Of a stretch of DNA of 64,000 bases, positions 1 through 8,255 are shown in pieces. Made by a program: the position numbers and the translations under genes. Source of the DNA: Olavius algarvensis associated proteobacterium Delta 3 (GTDB lineage: Bacteria; Desulfobacterota; Desulfobacteria; Desulfobacterales; CAFBRK01). The DNA lies in NCBI GenBank assembly GCA_903231505.1, contig CAFBRK010000054.1, positions 1-64,000 on the forward strand, given 5' to 3'. The notes below the pieces were generated by a model. That model was not told the DNA's origin, did not search any database, and saw nothing but the letters and a program-made list of their open reading frames with translations. Position 1 is the first letter of the stretch. Every line of letters starts with the position of its first letter.

Positions 1-269
1 ATCATGCTCCCATGTTGGTTGAAAGAGCATGCGTCATGGAGCTAAAGACGGCTCGATAAAACCGGTTCGGGCAACAGCCCGGCAAGACCTGACCCCATTA
101 TATAGTGGTCTGCCGAAAATGCCGCAACGTGTGTATAAAGAAATGTTGTCCTCTAATGCAAGGCTGTAGAGTACCATAGAGGTCTGCACTGCGTACTCTT
201 TGAATCTCCTCATGCACTCTTGACCGGTTTTATAATCTTTTTCTGAATCGCTATCAAAAAATTTGGAAA
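1..269. other. Non-coding left edge, nothing recognised
   Basis: No convincing reading frame, RNA gene or repeat was found here. It lies downstream of the minus-strand barrel gene that ends at 270, so it may hold that gene's 3' untranslated end; I saw no clear hairpin followed by a T-run. Confidence 0.4.
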
Positions 270-791
270 TCAGAACTTGTACGCCGCAGCTATCCCATAC
301 ACAAAGGTGTGCTCCCGTTCCCTCCGGTTATTATCATAGTTTATCTCCGGGGCAATAGACCACCTGGGGCCCAAATCAAACTCATAGCCCGTCCCCAATC
401 GGAAAACGAATCGCGTTTCGCTTTCTTCAAATTCCACTGAGGGTGCCGCCCGTATATACCAACCACCGATGGGAAAAACCGCAGTGTCAAAACCGATCAG
501 CCAAAGATCAAAATCCCCCGTAGCACGTTCCACAAACCCACCGATCCTGAAATGTGGCCCTAGTATGTGAAGATATCCCAGGGCGAGGGCAGCCCCGTGG
601 TCACTCCCGTCATGGGTGTTGCCTCCGAATGCAACAATTTGGTGGCGATAGTGTTCCTCAGCCGATTTCCCCTCTTTTTCGGATTCGGCCATAGCGATAA
701 CGGGGGACAAGGATAACAGGCACATAAGGACACCGAAAATGAAACACTGCAAATTGAATCGCTTGGGACATAGGTTCAAGAGATAGAACAT
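270..791 (-). CDS. Small outer-membrane beta-barrel protein
   Basis: A 173-residue exported protein. Residues about 14-35 form a signal peptide ending in an AMA-like cleavage site. The rest alternates aromatic and polar residues in short strands with glycines, and ends in K-F, a terminal aromatic residue typical of proteins inserted by the Bam complex. This fits a small eight-strand-type barrel resembling acyloxyacyl hydrolase- or OmpW-like families, but no catalytic motif was identified, so the function is unknown. The ATG at 791 is preceded by a strong AAGGAGG box about six bases upstream, which fixes the start. It appears to be transcribed alone. Confidence 0.75.
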   Translation of the reverse strand: MFYLLNLCPKRFNLQCFIFGVLMCLLSLSPVIAMAESEKEGKSAEEHYRHQIVAFGGNTHDGSDHGAALALGYLHILGPHFRIGGFVERATGDFDLWLIGFDTAVFPIGGWYIRAAPSVEFEESETRFVFRLGTGYEFDLGPRWSIAPEINYDNNRREREHTFVYGIAAAYKF

Positions 792-942
792 TTCGAGCCT
801 CCTTGAAATTGAAAATATGGGTCACTCATTTGCCCATTGGTTAAAATATAGTTGTAATGAACATGAAACACTTACCCTTGTGATCGGTTTATCAGGTGCC
901 GAAAGGATGATTTGTGCTACTTTCTTTTTGGCAAGATCTATC

Positions 943-1725
943 CTAAATATTGATAGTGCCCTGCAGGTAGGTGACGGCTCGACCTGAAATGTGAACACGA
1001 TCGCCCGCATCCCGGCAAAACAGCTCACCGCCGCGGCGAGAAACCTGGAACGCGTGGAGTTCAGATTTACCGAGCCGCCCGGCCCAATATGGAATCAGGG
1101 AACAGTGCGCCGATCCGGTGACCGGATCCTCGGGGATGCCGACCGCTGGCGCAAAGAAGCGGGAAACGAAATCCGACGATTGCCCCTTCGCGGTGACAAT
1201 GATGCCGGTGGCATCCAGGCGTGCGAGGCTTTGAAAGTCAGGACGCAGTTGACGAACCTGGTCCTCTGATTCAAGAAGGGCCAAAAAATCCCTGGAACGA
1301 TGAACCTCTAGTGGAGTCACCCCCAGCCCTTTGATCAAATCCTCCGGCGGCGGGCAGGGCGATGGCGGGCGGGACGGAAAGTCCATGGTCAACCTGTCAC
1401 CGTCCTTGACGACACTGAGCAGTCCACTTTTTGTATTAAAACTTACTGCGGCCAGTTCCTTGTCCACATAGCGGAAAATGACAAACGCACTGGCCAGAGT
1501 GGCATGACCGCAAAGATCCACTTCTATTTCCGGGGTGAACCACCGCAGATCGTATTGTCCCGGCCCGGAAGGTACCAAAAAGGCCGTTTCGGACAGGTTG
1601 TTTTCCGCTCCGATGGCCTGCATGGTTTCGTCCGTCGGCCATTGTTCCAGGAGACATACTCCTGCCGGATTTCCCCCAAAGAGGTTACTGGTAAACGCAT
1701 CGATTTAAAAATATGGAATTTCCAT
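943..1725 (-). pseudogene. PhzF-family isomerase gene with a TAA at codon 7
   Basis: PhzF-family proteins (diaminopimelate-epimerase fold) act as isomerases on small metabolites. The ATG at 1725 overlaps the TAA stop of the upstream gene (TAATG), as expected for a coupled start. It reads M-E-I-P-Y-F, then TAA at 1705-1707, then I-D-A-F-T and the family motif GGNPAGV, continuing open to 943. The segment 943-1623 (226 residues from an internal ATG) keeps the NNLSETAF motif with the catalytic Glu and the C-terminal DPVTGSAH motif, but lacks GGNPAGV. No ATG, GTG or TTG lies between the stop and 1623. This looks like a recent nonsense mutation (a CAA-to-TAA change would explain it) or a sequence error, since the rest is undamaged. 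Confidence 0.8.
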
Positions 1726-2690
1726 TAGGATCCCCTTTTCAAGTTGGCCAGCGCTTCGTCTGCCGCCTCACGGATCTCCTCCGAAAAAGTTTCCCTCGCG
1801 ATGTCGGCAATGCGATCCCGCGCCGGTAAATAGCCGGATTCTCCAACCAGATGGAGCACATCCCCTCGGACACCGTCGTCGAAATCCCAAAAGCGGTCCA
1901 GCAACATGGTCGCGGCCTGGCCGGCCAGATGCTGATCGGATTCCGCCAGATACTCGAAGGCGACCATGGCTCCCAACCGTATCGACCACTTGGGATGGGC
2001 CACCAGTTCCAGAAACGCCGGGAAGATTTGCCCGGACTCGACCATCATTTCCCCCAGCCGCCCGGCACTGCCGTCTTGAAGCATTTTCACAAGTGTGTCG
2101 GCTCCAAGTCGTGCCGGATTCCGGTTGAGCATCATATCAACGATCTCGGCGAGTTGAACGGCCCCCGTCCAGCGAAATTCATCATCGAGAATTACTGTGG
2201 GTACCGATCGAATATCGGCTTCGCCGGCCAATTCCGGAAAGAGGGTGCCGTCGATGATGTTGACATGGATCAATGAGCTGGCACGAGCCAGGGAGAAAAC
2301 CTGGTTCACCACGGTGGGGCAGAATGGGCACTGGGGCGCCATGAAAATATCGATCAAAGCCGGGGCCTGGAGTTTTTGGATCGCTTCGGCTGTGGCCGAA
2401 TCTATCGGAGCACTCGAACCGGTCAGGGCCGATAAGAACGGCGCCAACTCCTGAGCCGAGGGAGCGGCCTGGTAGGTGATGTTTTCGGAGACCCGGATGC
2501 TTGGTGATGGGCCGGAGTCCGGGTCGTCTTTTATTAATCGAACTTCGGGTGCCAGCTCGATCAGCTCATTGCAGAACTCCTTGAGTGGCGTCATTTCCGA
2601 CGATTCCGATGAGATCAAACGGATACGAAGGCCATTGTCCGGAATCGTGGGGCACCATTGCTGGATTCGATGTTTATCTTCGGGCGTCAT
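1725..2690 (-). CDS. Thioredoxin-fold protein with CPFC motif and HEAT-like tail
   Basis: A 321-residue cytoplasmic protein with no signal peptide. Residues about 1-95 look like a first thioredoxin-like half without active cysteines. Residues about 105-190 form a second thioredoxin fold with CPFC at 121-124 and a cis-Pro segment (SVPTVI), an arrangement like archaeal/bacterial protein disulfide oxidoreductases and the N-terminal part of AhpF. Residues about 200-321 are helical with HEAT/PBS-like repeats. A disulfide-reductase role is inferred from the CPFC fold; the repeat domain probably binds a partner. It lies five bases after the TfoX-domain gene and overlaps the start of the phzF-like gene. 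Confidence 0.75.
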   Translation of the reverse strand: MTPEDKHRIQQWCPTIPDNGLRIRLISSESSEMTPLKEFCNELIELAPEVRLIKDDPDSGPSPSIRVSENITYQAAPSAQELAPFLSALTGSSAPIDSATAEAIQKLQAPALIDIFMAPQCPFCPTVVNQVFSLARASSLIHVNIIDGTLFPELAGEADIRSVPTVILDDEFRWTGAVQLAEIVDMMLNRNPARLGADTLVKMLQDGSAGRLGEMMVESGQIFPAFLELVAHPKWSIRLGAMVAFEYLAESDQHLAGQAATMLLDRFWDFDDGVRGDVLHLVGESGYLPARDRIADIARETFSEEIREAADEALANLKRGS

Positions 2691-2694
2691 GTCA

Positions 2695-3024
2695 TCACTT
2701 CGGGGGGAGGCTGTCTACAAATTCTTTTGCCATATTTAGCCATTTCTTTAATTCCGCTTCGGTTTCAAAGCCTTTCTCTTCCACCATAACCCACCCTTTC
2801 ATGGGCTTTCCGGTGATGTCAAACGGGCGAACGTGGGGGTTTCCCATGGCCGCCGTGGCAGCGGTTTCCCCCATGCGGAGGATCAGGTAGTCTTTATACA
2901 CGCCGCAGAACATATTTCCGTTTCTCAGGTGGCAGACGCCGCCGAACATTTTTCGGGAATTGGTCTGTTGCCATCTGGCGATGGCTTTTTGTATTCTGGT
3001 ATCGATGGTTTCATTGTAAGGCAT
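2695..3024 (-). CDS. TfoX N-terminal domain protein
   Basis: A 109-residue protein matching the stand-alone TfoX N-terminal domain: an early K-M-F-G-G-V segment, a FCGVYKDYLILR strand and a C-terminal K-G-W-V plus helix. TfoX/Sxy controls competence in gammaproteobacteria, but single-domain versions in other phyla have no assigned function. The ATG at 3024 is chosen because the family starts a few residues before its first helix; an upstream ATG at 3066 adds an unrelated Trp-rich stretch. First gene of a three-gene minus-strand unit with the thioredoxin/HEAT gene and the phzF-like gene. Confidence 0.8.
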   Translation of the reverse strand: MPYNETIDTRIQKAIARWQQTNSRKMFGGVCHLRNGNMFCGVYKDYLILRMGETAATAAMGNPHVRPFDITGKPMKGWVMVEEKGFETEAELKKWLNMAKEFVDSLPPK

Positions 3025-3206
3025 GGGGTGCCTCCATTCGGCCCAACCAGTGGAGCGAAGCTCCAAGAGTGAGATTTTTTCAGAAATTTTAATCCGATAT
3101 CGGCTGAATGAGATTCTCGATTGATTACAACAGCCAATGTAAGAACAACCCGCCGTATTTTTTACGGGCCTATAACCAAAGTTGAGGATATTGAAATAGG
3201 CCCTTC

Positions 3207-3320
3207 CATCACCCCCACCGATCCTCCCCCATCAAGGGGGAGGGCATTATTTTCTCCCTCCCCTGGCGGGAGGGAGTCAGAGGGAGGGGGTAAGATTGGC
3301 TCATTCCTTATTTTTGTTCA
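3207..3320. repeat. Copy 1 of inverted-pair repeat with two C-rich palindromes
   Basis: This segment holds two adjacent palindromes (CCTCCCCC-ATCAA-GGGGGAGG and CTCCCTCCC-CTGG-CGGGAGGGAG) followed by a tail TAAGATTGGCTCATTCC. The same sequence, with a few differences, occurs in reverse orientation at 6281-6390. The two copies bracket the mutT-csaA-BKACE-GNAT-osmC block. Confidence 0.9.
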
Positions 3321-3333
3321 CAGGCCCGTTTTT

Positions 3334-3735
3334 TTATTTAACCGTATCTGAAAAAATCTCACGCAATGTCTGGGCAATGGGAACATCCGCGGGCGCCAGA
3401 TCATAGGACTCCAATTGTTCGACGGGTACCCAGTCGGCGCGGTCGTGTACGGATAGGGAAATCGCTCCTTCTACAATCTCTGCCCGGAGGGCCAGAAGCT
3501 TGATCGGCCCGTGGCTGTAAAGATGCTCATTTTCCATTATCATGTCACCGGCTCGGATGGTCACGCCGAGTTCTTCAAGGAGTTCCCGCTCGAGACACTG
3601 CTGCGGTGTTTCGCCGTTTTCAATTTTGCCTCCGGGAAACTCCCACCGTCCGGCCTGCTTCTCGCCGTCTGCCCGCCGTGTCAGCAGGACCTTACCGTTG
3701 GAAACGATGATACCGGCGGCGACCTTCTTCATCAT
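3334..3735 (-). CDS. mutT: MutT-like NUDIX hydrolase
   Basis: A 133-residue protein with a complete NUDIX box (G-K-I-E-N-G-E...R-E-L-L-E-E-L-G-V) at about residues 38-60, preceded by the W-E-F-P-G-G strand typical of MutT. MutT-type enzymes hydrolyse 8-oxo-dGTP to the monophosphate and so prevent transversions. The start overlaps the stop of the upstream csaA gene (ATGATGA, 3730-3735), so the two are translationally coupled; ATG at 3735 or 3732 both fit. Last gene of a GNAT-BKACE-csaA-mutT run. Confidence 0.85.
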   Translation of the reverse strand: MMKKVAAGIIVSNGKVLLTRRADGEKQAGRWEFPGGKIENGETPQQCLERELLEELGVTIRAGDMIMENEHLYSHGPIKLLALRAEIVEGAISLSVHDRADWVPVEQLESYDLAPADVPIAQTLREIFSDTVK

Positions 3736-4070
3736 CCGAGCTTGGCGCCGTTGGGTACCTGCCGGTCGGGTACGGCCAGTACCACGGCGCCGTCTTCCCG
3801 GTAGAAGCCGGTGATGAGGCATTCGGACATCATCGGTCCGATTTGTTTTGCAGGAAAATTGACCACGCCGACAACCTGCCTGCCGACCAGATCTTCTCTT
3901 TTGTAGAGGTCCGTGATTTGTGCGCTGGATTTTTTTATGCCGATGTCGGGCCCGAAATCAGTTGTAACAATATAGGCCGGCTGCCTTGCTTCAGAAAAAT
4001 CGTCCACCGACAGGATGGTACCGACCCGTAATTCCACTTGTTCAAAGTCCTGCCATGATATCGTCTTCAT
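3732..4070 (-). CDS. csaA: CsaA-like tRNA-binding-domain protein
   Basis: A 112-residue single-domain protein of the EMAP/tRNA-binding OB fold: V-E-L-R-V-G-T-I near the start, then [13 protein letters not shown] and the C-terminal VPNGAKLG typical of CsaA. CsaA is described as a secretion-associated chaperone-like dimer in Bacillus and as a probable tRNA-binding protein. The length matches the family. Its ATG at 4070 overlaps the stop of the BKACE gene, and its own stop overlaps mutT. Confidence 0.9.
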   Translation of the reverse strand: MKTISWQDFEQVELRVGTILSVDDFSEARQPAYIVTTDFGPDIGIKKSSAQITDLYKREDLVGRQVVGVVNFPAKQIGPMMSECLITGFYREDGAVVLAVPDRQVPNGAKLG

Positions 4071-4891
4071 CTGTTCTCCTTCATCTGCAGCATGTGTCTG
4101 GCTTCCCCGGGTGATGCGACATCTTTGCCGACTTCCCGGGCGAGTCGTGCCAATCGCTCGACGAGCTGCGCGTTCGACGTCGCCAGTTCCCCAGGGCGGT
4201 AATAGGGGTTGTCTTCAAATCCGGTGCGGACGTTTCCGCCCATGTTCATGGCCAGGGCCGAAAGCCGCAAGTCCGACCCGCCCTGCCCGCAGACGCACCA
4301 GAAAGATCCCTTCGGGATCGATTCCGACAGGAAGAACAGGTTTTGCGGTGATGCCGGAATTGCCCCTTGCAGCCCGAGCACAAACGTGAACAGAAACGGC
4401 GGTTGAATCAACTTCTCTTCGGCGTAGCGCATGCTGTTGGCAATCATCCCCGGCTCGAATATGGCGATATCCGGCTTGATCTGTTTTCGATGCATTTCCA
4501 AAACCCAGTAATCGATATCCTCCGGCGAATTGATGTAAACGCCGTCACCGTAATTCACGGATCCGGGATTGAGTGATGCCAGCTCGATATCGGCTGCCAA
4601 CGAAACTGAACGCTCCTGTGCCGACAGGTCATGGGTTCCGCCCGTGGACCCCTCTATGATGATATCGCAACGGTTGCGGATACGTTCAATGGTCCGATGA
4701 AATGACGTCAGGTCGGCGGTGGGTTGGCCTGTTTCATCCCATACGTGAAGGTGAGCGATGCTCGCCCCGGCGTTGCACGCGCGTACGACCTCGTCGGCAA
4801 TCCCGTCCGGTGAAAGGTCAAGACCCGGTATGGACGCTGCCGCCTGGGGCGGAATACTCGGCGCTACCGTGATCAGCAGTTTGTCTTCCAT
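4067..4891 (-). CDS. BKACE (DUF849) beta-keto acid cleavage enzyme
   Basis: A 274-residue TIM-barrel protein of the BKACE family, which condenses a beta-keto acid with acetyl-CoA to give acetoacetate and a new CoA ester; Kce in lysine fermentation is the founding member. Seen here: the metal-binding A-H-L-H-V-W-D segment near residue 47, [14 protein letters not shown] and the C-terminal [12 protein letters not shown]. The substrate cannot be told from sequence. The neighbours (csaA, mutT, GNAT) do not indicate a pathway. Confidence 0.88.
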   Translation of the reverse strand: MEDKLLITVAPSIPPQAAASIPGLDLSPDGIADEVVRACNAGASIAHLHVWDETGQPTADLTSFHRTIERIRNRCDIIIEGSTGGTHDLSAQERSVSLAADIELASLNPGSVNYGDGVYINSPEDIDYWVLEMHRKQIKPDIAIFEPGMIANSMRYAEEKLIQPPFLFTFVLGLQGAIPASPQNLFFLSESIPKGSFWCVCGQGGSDLRLSALAMNMGGNVRTGFEDNPYYRPGELATSNAQLVERLARLAREVGKDVASPGEARHMLQMKENR

Positions 4892-4952
4892 CTCATTTCC
4901 TCGGCAGTGTTGATCCCGAACAGATTTGGAATGTAGCCCCCCGACGCGAACT

Positions 4953-5555
4953 TCAGGAGCCCCTCAATGGACAGTTTAGCAGCAGGCAGCCCCCGTCGTG
5001 GGGGATTCGCGGATGGCGCTCTACAGCCACGTCCCGAACCGCCTCGAAGCCCTGTCGGGCATAAAGGCGCCTTGCGTCATGATTGTCCCGAAATACCATC
5101 AGGCTGATGCTTTCATGCCCCTTGTTCTCGGCTTTTTGTTTCGCCAGCCCGATCAGTTGGCTGCCGATACCGTTTCCCCGAAGTTCTTCATCAACGGCCA
5201 ATGCATCCAGAAAGAAGCTGTTTTCCACCCTGGCCGAAAAAAAAATGTTCAGGTGATCGAGGCGCTCCCGGGGGATAAATTGACGCATGTCGCCCGTTAT
5301 CCTGAATTCGGCGGCCGGAAACGAGAGGGCCATTCCGGCAACGCTCCCGAGGTGCTCCGCAACGATGGCGTTACGAAAGGAGTAATGGGAGTTGTGGTTT
5401 TCCAGGGCCCGCGTTTCTATGTCCACGGGTGTCAATCCGGGCACCAGGTCGTGGAACAAGAAGTCGAGCATCCCTCCGGCAGCAATCTCCATCAACCCGG
5501 CAAGCCGCCGGCAGTCCTCTTTGAGCGCCGGGCGGTATACGATGGGGGCATTCAT
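4953..5555 (-). CDS. GNAT-family N-acetyltransferase
   Basis: A 200-residue protein with the GNAT acetyl-CoA-binding motif R-G-N-G-I-G at about residues 126-131, after the L-D-A-L-A-V-D strand, and a C-terminal A-R-R-L-Y-A-R-Q-G-F-E segment. The acceptor is unknown. The insertion between residues 55 and 110 makes it somewhat longer than minimal GNAT proteins. It is the first gene of the minus-strand run leading to mutT, with a 60-base gap before the BKACE gene. Confidence 0.85.
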   Translation of the reverse strand: MNAPIVYRPALKEDCRRLAGLMEIAAGGMLDFLFHDLVPGLTPVDIETRALENHNSHYSFRNAIVAEHLGSVAGMALSFPAAEFRITGDMRQFIPRERLDHLNIFFSARVENSFFLDALAVDEELRGNGIGSQLIGLAKQKAENKGHESISLMVFRDNHDARRLYARQGFEAVRDVAVERHPRIPHDGGCLLLNCPLRGS

Positions 5556-5566
5556 TTTAAGAATAA

Positions 5567-5600
5567 CGGATTCAAGGATTCAAGGGGTCAAGGATTCAAG
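5567..5600. repeat. Short GGATTCAAGG tandem tract
   Basis: Three imperfect units of GGATTCAAGG lie just upstream of the GNAT gene. The same unit recurs at 43771-43805 and, as a longer array, at 61450-61540. Confidence 0.75.
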
Positions 5601-5689
5601 TGAAATACCAAGAAAATACGTACGGTTGAATGGGCTGTGCCGAAGTACAACGAACTACGGAATAATCCCCGAAGCAAGAAATTTTCCGG

Positions 5690-6091
5690 TTATTCCACGG
5701 CGATCTTCAATTCCACCGCATGTTTCAGAGTATTGGCGTTGATACAGCCACGCTCGGCAATGGTCACCAGCTTTTCCATCAAGGGGCGGTCATCGTAGGT
5801 TGCCGAAATCTTCATCCGGATGGCGGAGAACCTGGGCGGGGCGCTTTCCAGGGTTCCGGTGATGGTCGTGTGTACATCCGATATGGCTGCCTCCCGGGAC
5901 CGGATGGCGGCCAGGAGATTGCTCATGAAACATCCCCCCAGGGCCATCAAGAGAACTTCTCCACCCATGGCACCTTTGTTCTGACCTTCTTTTTCCGTTG
6001 GTCGGTCCATAATTACGCGGTGCCCGCGAACGCTTCCTTCGGAAGCGGTGGTGTCCATTTGGCGAACTTCTACCGTCACTGCCATGCTCAT
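5690..6091 (-). CDS. OsmC/Ohr-family protein
   Basis: A 133-residue OsmC-fold protein with the two family cysteines: Cys54 in L-G-G-C-F and Cys116 in E-R-G-C. OsmC/Ohr proteins reduce organic hydroperoxides through this cysteine pair, although the subgroup with an ERGC motif is less well characterised. The start at 6091 has a GGAGGGG box about eight bases upstream. It is separated from the GNAT gene by 134 bases and appears to have its own promoter region. Confidence 0.88.
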   Translation of the reverse strand: MSMAVTVEVRQMDTTASEGSVRGHRVIMDRPTEKEGQNKGAMGGEVLLMALGGCFMSNLLAAIRSREAAISDVHTTITGTLESAPPRFSAIRMKISATYDDRPLMEKLVTIAERGCINANTLKHAVELKIAVE

Positions 6092-6280
6092 GTCGGCCCC
6101 TCCATTGGTAATTTATAGAAACGGTTTTATATCATGTTAGAGCAGGTCGGCCGATTCGGCCATCCTGTCTCATTAGCACAGGGGTCTTAGAAAACCAAAC
6201 CGGGCCATGTGTCTTTGATCCAGCACATGCCGAGCACTCGCTGCGGCATCTTCCATACACATTGATTTTCGGTCCTATAG

Positions 6281-6390
6281 ACAAAAATAAGGAATGAGCC
6301 AATCTTACCCCCTCCCACTGGCTCCCTCCCTCCAGGGGAGGGAGAAAATAATGCCCTCCCCCTTGATGGGGGAGGCGCGGTGGGGGTGAA
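6281..6390. repeat. Copy 2 of inverted-pair repeat with two C-rich palindromes
   Basis: Reverse-complement counterpart of 3207-3320, sharing the tail GGAATGAGCCAATCTTA and both palindromes. Differences between the copies fall mostly in the loops and the outer end. Confidence 0.9.
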
Positions 6391-6521
6391 AGAATGGCTG
6401 ATTACCGCAGGGCCCGTTGATTTTTATAGAATAGTCGCGTAAAAACAGGACCCTGAGAAATGGCCGGGGATTATTTCCAGGGACTTCGGCCGACAGATTG
6501 GTTTCTAACCCGAACATTGCA

Positions 6522-6760
6522 TGAAATCTTTTCAGCATTTGGCTAAAAAAAAGCGAAATCGTAGTGTTATGGTGGGTTCGGGCGTTTTCAGCAGCAGTGC
6601 AATTTGTAACGACCGAGAATTTGAGAACACCCTGAAAAGATTTCCCCCTTCGGGCCAAACGGAAACTTCCATGGCCAGCGTTATTCGAGGCTCGCGGTAG
6701 TTGGACTACAGCGTCGCCTCGAAGTGCCTTGGACATGAAACTTTCCATTTGGTGCAATGC
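6522..6760. repeat. Structured repeat element, copy A
   Basis: The element begins with GAAATCTTTTCAG (6523), has the inverted counterpart CTGAAAAGATTTC at 6632-6644, then a long hairpin at about 6655-6754 whose core TTCGAGGCTCGCGGTAG...CTACAGCGTCGCCTCGAA is nearly identical to copy B at 42511-42788. The outer stem pairs CGGAAACTT with AAACTTTCC; the equivalent bases in copy B have changed on both sides. A frame at 6305-6835 on the minus strand is not believed to be coding. Confidence 0.8.
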
Positions 6761-6792
6761 CCGGACTAATACCCAGAGCATGAACGGGTGCC

Positions 6793-7626
6793 ATGACCGA
6801 CCCATCAACACACACGGATCGAAAACGGATAACATTGGGGTATTCGCCCTGTCCGAACGACACGTTTATGTTTCATGGAATTGCCAGCGGAGTGCTTTGC
6901 ATCCCCGGCTATGATGTTGCGGAGGAGCTGCATGATGTTGAAACGCTTAATGCCATGGCCATGGAACATCGGCTGGACGTTTCCAAATTGTCGTTTCATG
7001 CCTGGCTCCGGTTGAAGGATTCCTATAGATTGCTGCAAAGCGGTGCTGCGCTGGGCTTTGGCTGTGGGCCGATTCTGATCGGCCGGCAACCGCTGGCCCG
7101 TTCGGACATCGATACATGCCGCATCGTTCTGCCGGGACAATGGACCACCGCCCACCTGTTGTTCCGGTTGTGGGCGCCCAAGGCAGAGAATAAATATTTT
7201 GTCCCTTACGATCGGATATTCGCAGAAATTGAATCCGGCCGGGCCGATTGCGGCGTGATTATTCACGAGAACAGGTTTACATTCGAAACGGCCGGATTCC
7301 AGGCGATCGTCGATCTCGGGGCATGGTGGGAACATGAAACCGATATGCCGATTCCGTTGGGGTGTGTTGCCGCCAAGGCTGAGATGGGTGGAAGCGCCAT
7401 CCGTGCCGTTGAATCCCTCATTGGGGACAGCATCCGCATGGCAAAAGAGCATCCCGAAGCGACATTGCCATACATGCGCCGGTATGCCCAGGAAATGGAG
7501 ATCGATGTTCTGCGCCGGCATGTGCGGACCTTTGTCAATGAATTCAGTCTGGAGTTGGGAGAAATAGGGCGGGCGGCTGTTGACGAACTGGAGCGGCGCG
7601 CAAAGGATGCAGGGGTGATTCCGTGA
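6793..7626 (+). CDS. mqnD: 1,4-dihydroxy-6-naphthoate synthase MqnD
   Basis: A 277-residue protein of the periplasmic-binding-protein-like MqnA/MqnD fold, cytoplasmic. The signature G-Y-S-P-C-P-N-D-T-F-M-F at residues about 16-27 is diagnostic for MqnD, which converts cyclic dehypoxanthinyl futalosine to 1,4-dihydroxy-6-naphthoate in the futalosine menaquinone pathway. The length agrees with the family. Its TGA overlaps the GTG start of mqnB (GTGA, 7623-7626). The ribosome site upstream is weak. It begins the plus-strand menaquinone cluster. Confidence 0.93.
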   Translation: MTDPSTHTDRKRITLGYSPCPNDTFMFHGIASGVLCIPGYDVAEELHDVETLNAMAMEHRLDVSKLSFHAWLRLKDSYRLLQSGAALGFGCGPILIGRQPLARSDIDTCRIVLPGQWTTAHLLFRLWAPKAENKYFVPYDRIFAEIESGRADCGVIIHENRFTFETAGFQAIVDLGAWWEHETDMPIPLGCVAAKAEMGGSAIRAVESLIGDSIRMAKEHPEATLPYMRRYAQEMEIDVLRRHVRTFVNEFSLELGEIGRAAVDELERRAKDAGVIP

Positions 7627-8255
7627 CCGGGATTCTGTTTGCCTCCTCCCGGGAGGCCCAGCCTTTTATAGTGATGTCCGGGGCTTCTACTGTATCGGAC
7701 TTTCCTTTCCCGCTGTACGCCGTTCAATCGCCCCGGCTGACGGTCGCCATCAGCGGCATGGGAAAAGTGGCTGCGGCGCTGGCAGTACAGTATTTGATCC
7801 GGGAACAGGGAATCCGTCGAATCGTCTTTGGCGGTACATGCGGTGCTCTGACAGACGACCCGTTGTTTCAGACCGGGCGGATTTTTCGAATTATCCAGGC
7901 TTCCGAGGGAGCCGCCGGTCCCGGCATCCCGGGCGCACCGGTGGCCTGTGATACGACCCTGTGGGCGCAGTTGCCGTCAGCCACGCTGGTCACTGTGGAA
8001 CGTCCGGTTTTCGATGGACAGCGCCGCCAGGATCTAGTTGAATTCGGTGATTTGGTGGACATGGAAGGGGCCGTTGCCGCCAGGGTGGCCGCCATGTACG
8101 GTGTCCCATGCACCATCCTTAAAGGGGTGACCGACTTTGCCGGAGACGGTCAACGCCAACTGCTGCAGGAAAACCTGGCTGAGGTGAGCCTGGCACTGGC
8201 GAACATACTTTGGAAGGAATTGCTCCATGATGCTTCAGGCCGGTTCAAAGCTTGA
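7623..8255 (+). CDS. mqnB: Futalosine hydrolase MqnB
   Basis: A 210-residue nucleoside-phosphorylase-fold protein that cleaves hypoxanthine from futalosine or adenine from aminofutalosine. Seen: G-M-G-K-V-A-A-A, F-G-G-T-C-G-A-L and the ligand-binding D-M-E-G-A-V-A-A followed by V-T-D-F-A-G-D, with the catalytic Asp. The start is GTG at 7623, coupled to the mqnD stop. The 3' end overlaps the prenyltransferase start by 29 bases. Presence of mqnE in the same cluster suggests aminofutalosine as the natural substrate. Confidence 0.9.
   Translation: MTGILFASSREAQPFIVMSGASTVSDFPFPLYAVQSPRLTVAISGMGKVAAALAVQYLIREQGIRRIVFGGTCGALTDDPLFQTGRIFRIIQASEGAAGPGIPGAPVACDTTLWAQLPSATLVTVERPVFDGQRRQDLVEFGDLVDMEGAVAARVAAMYGVPCTILKGVTDFAGDGQRQLLQENLAEVSLALANILWKELLHDASGRFKA

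Noticed and set aside
1705..1707. Recoded stop codon in the phzF-like gene
   Set aside because: The stop is TAA; selenocysteine and pyrrolysine insertion use TGA and TAG, and no insertion element was seen.
6305..6835. A 176-codon minus-strand frame
   Set aside because: It runs through two different repeat elements and overlaps the mqnD start; no family signal.
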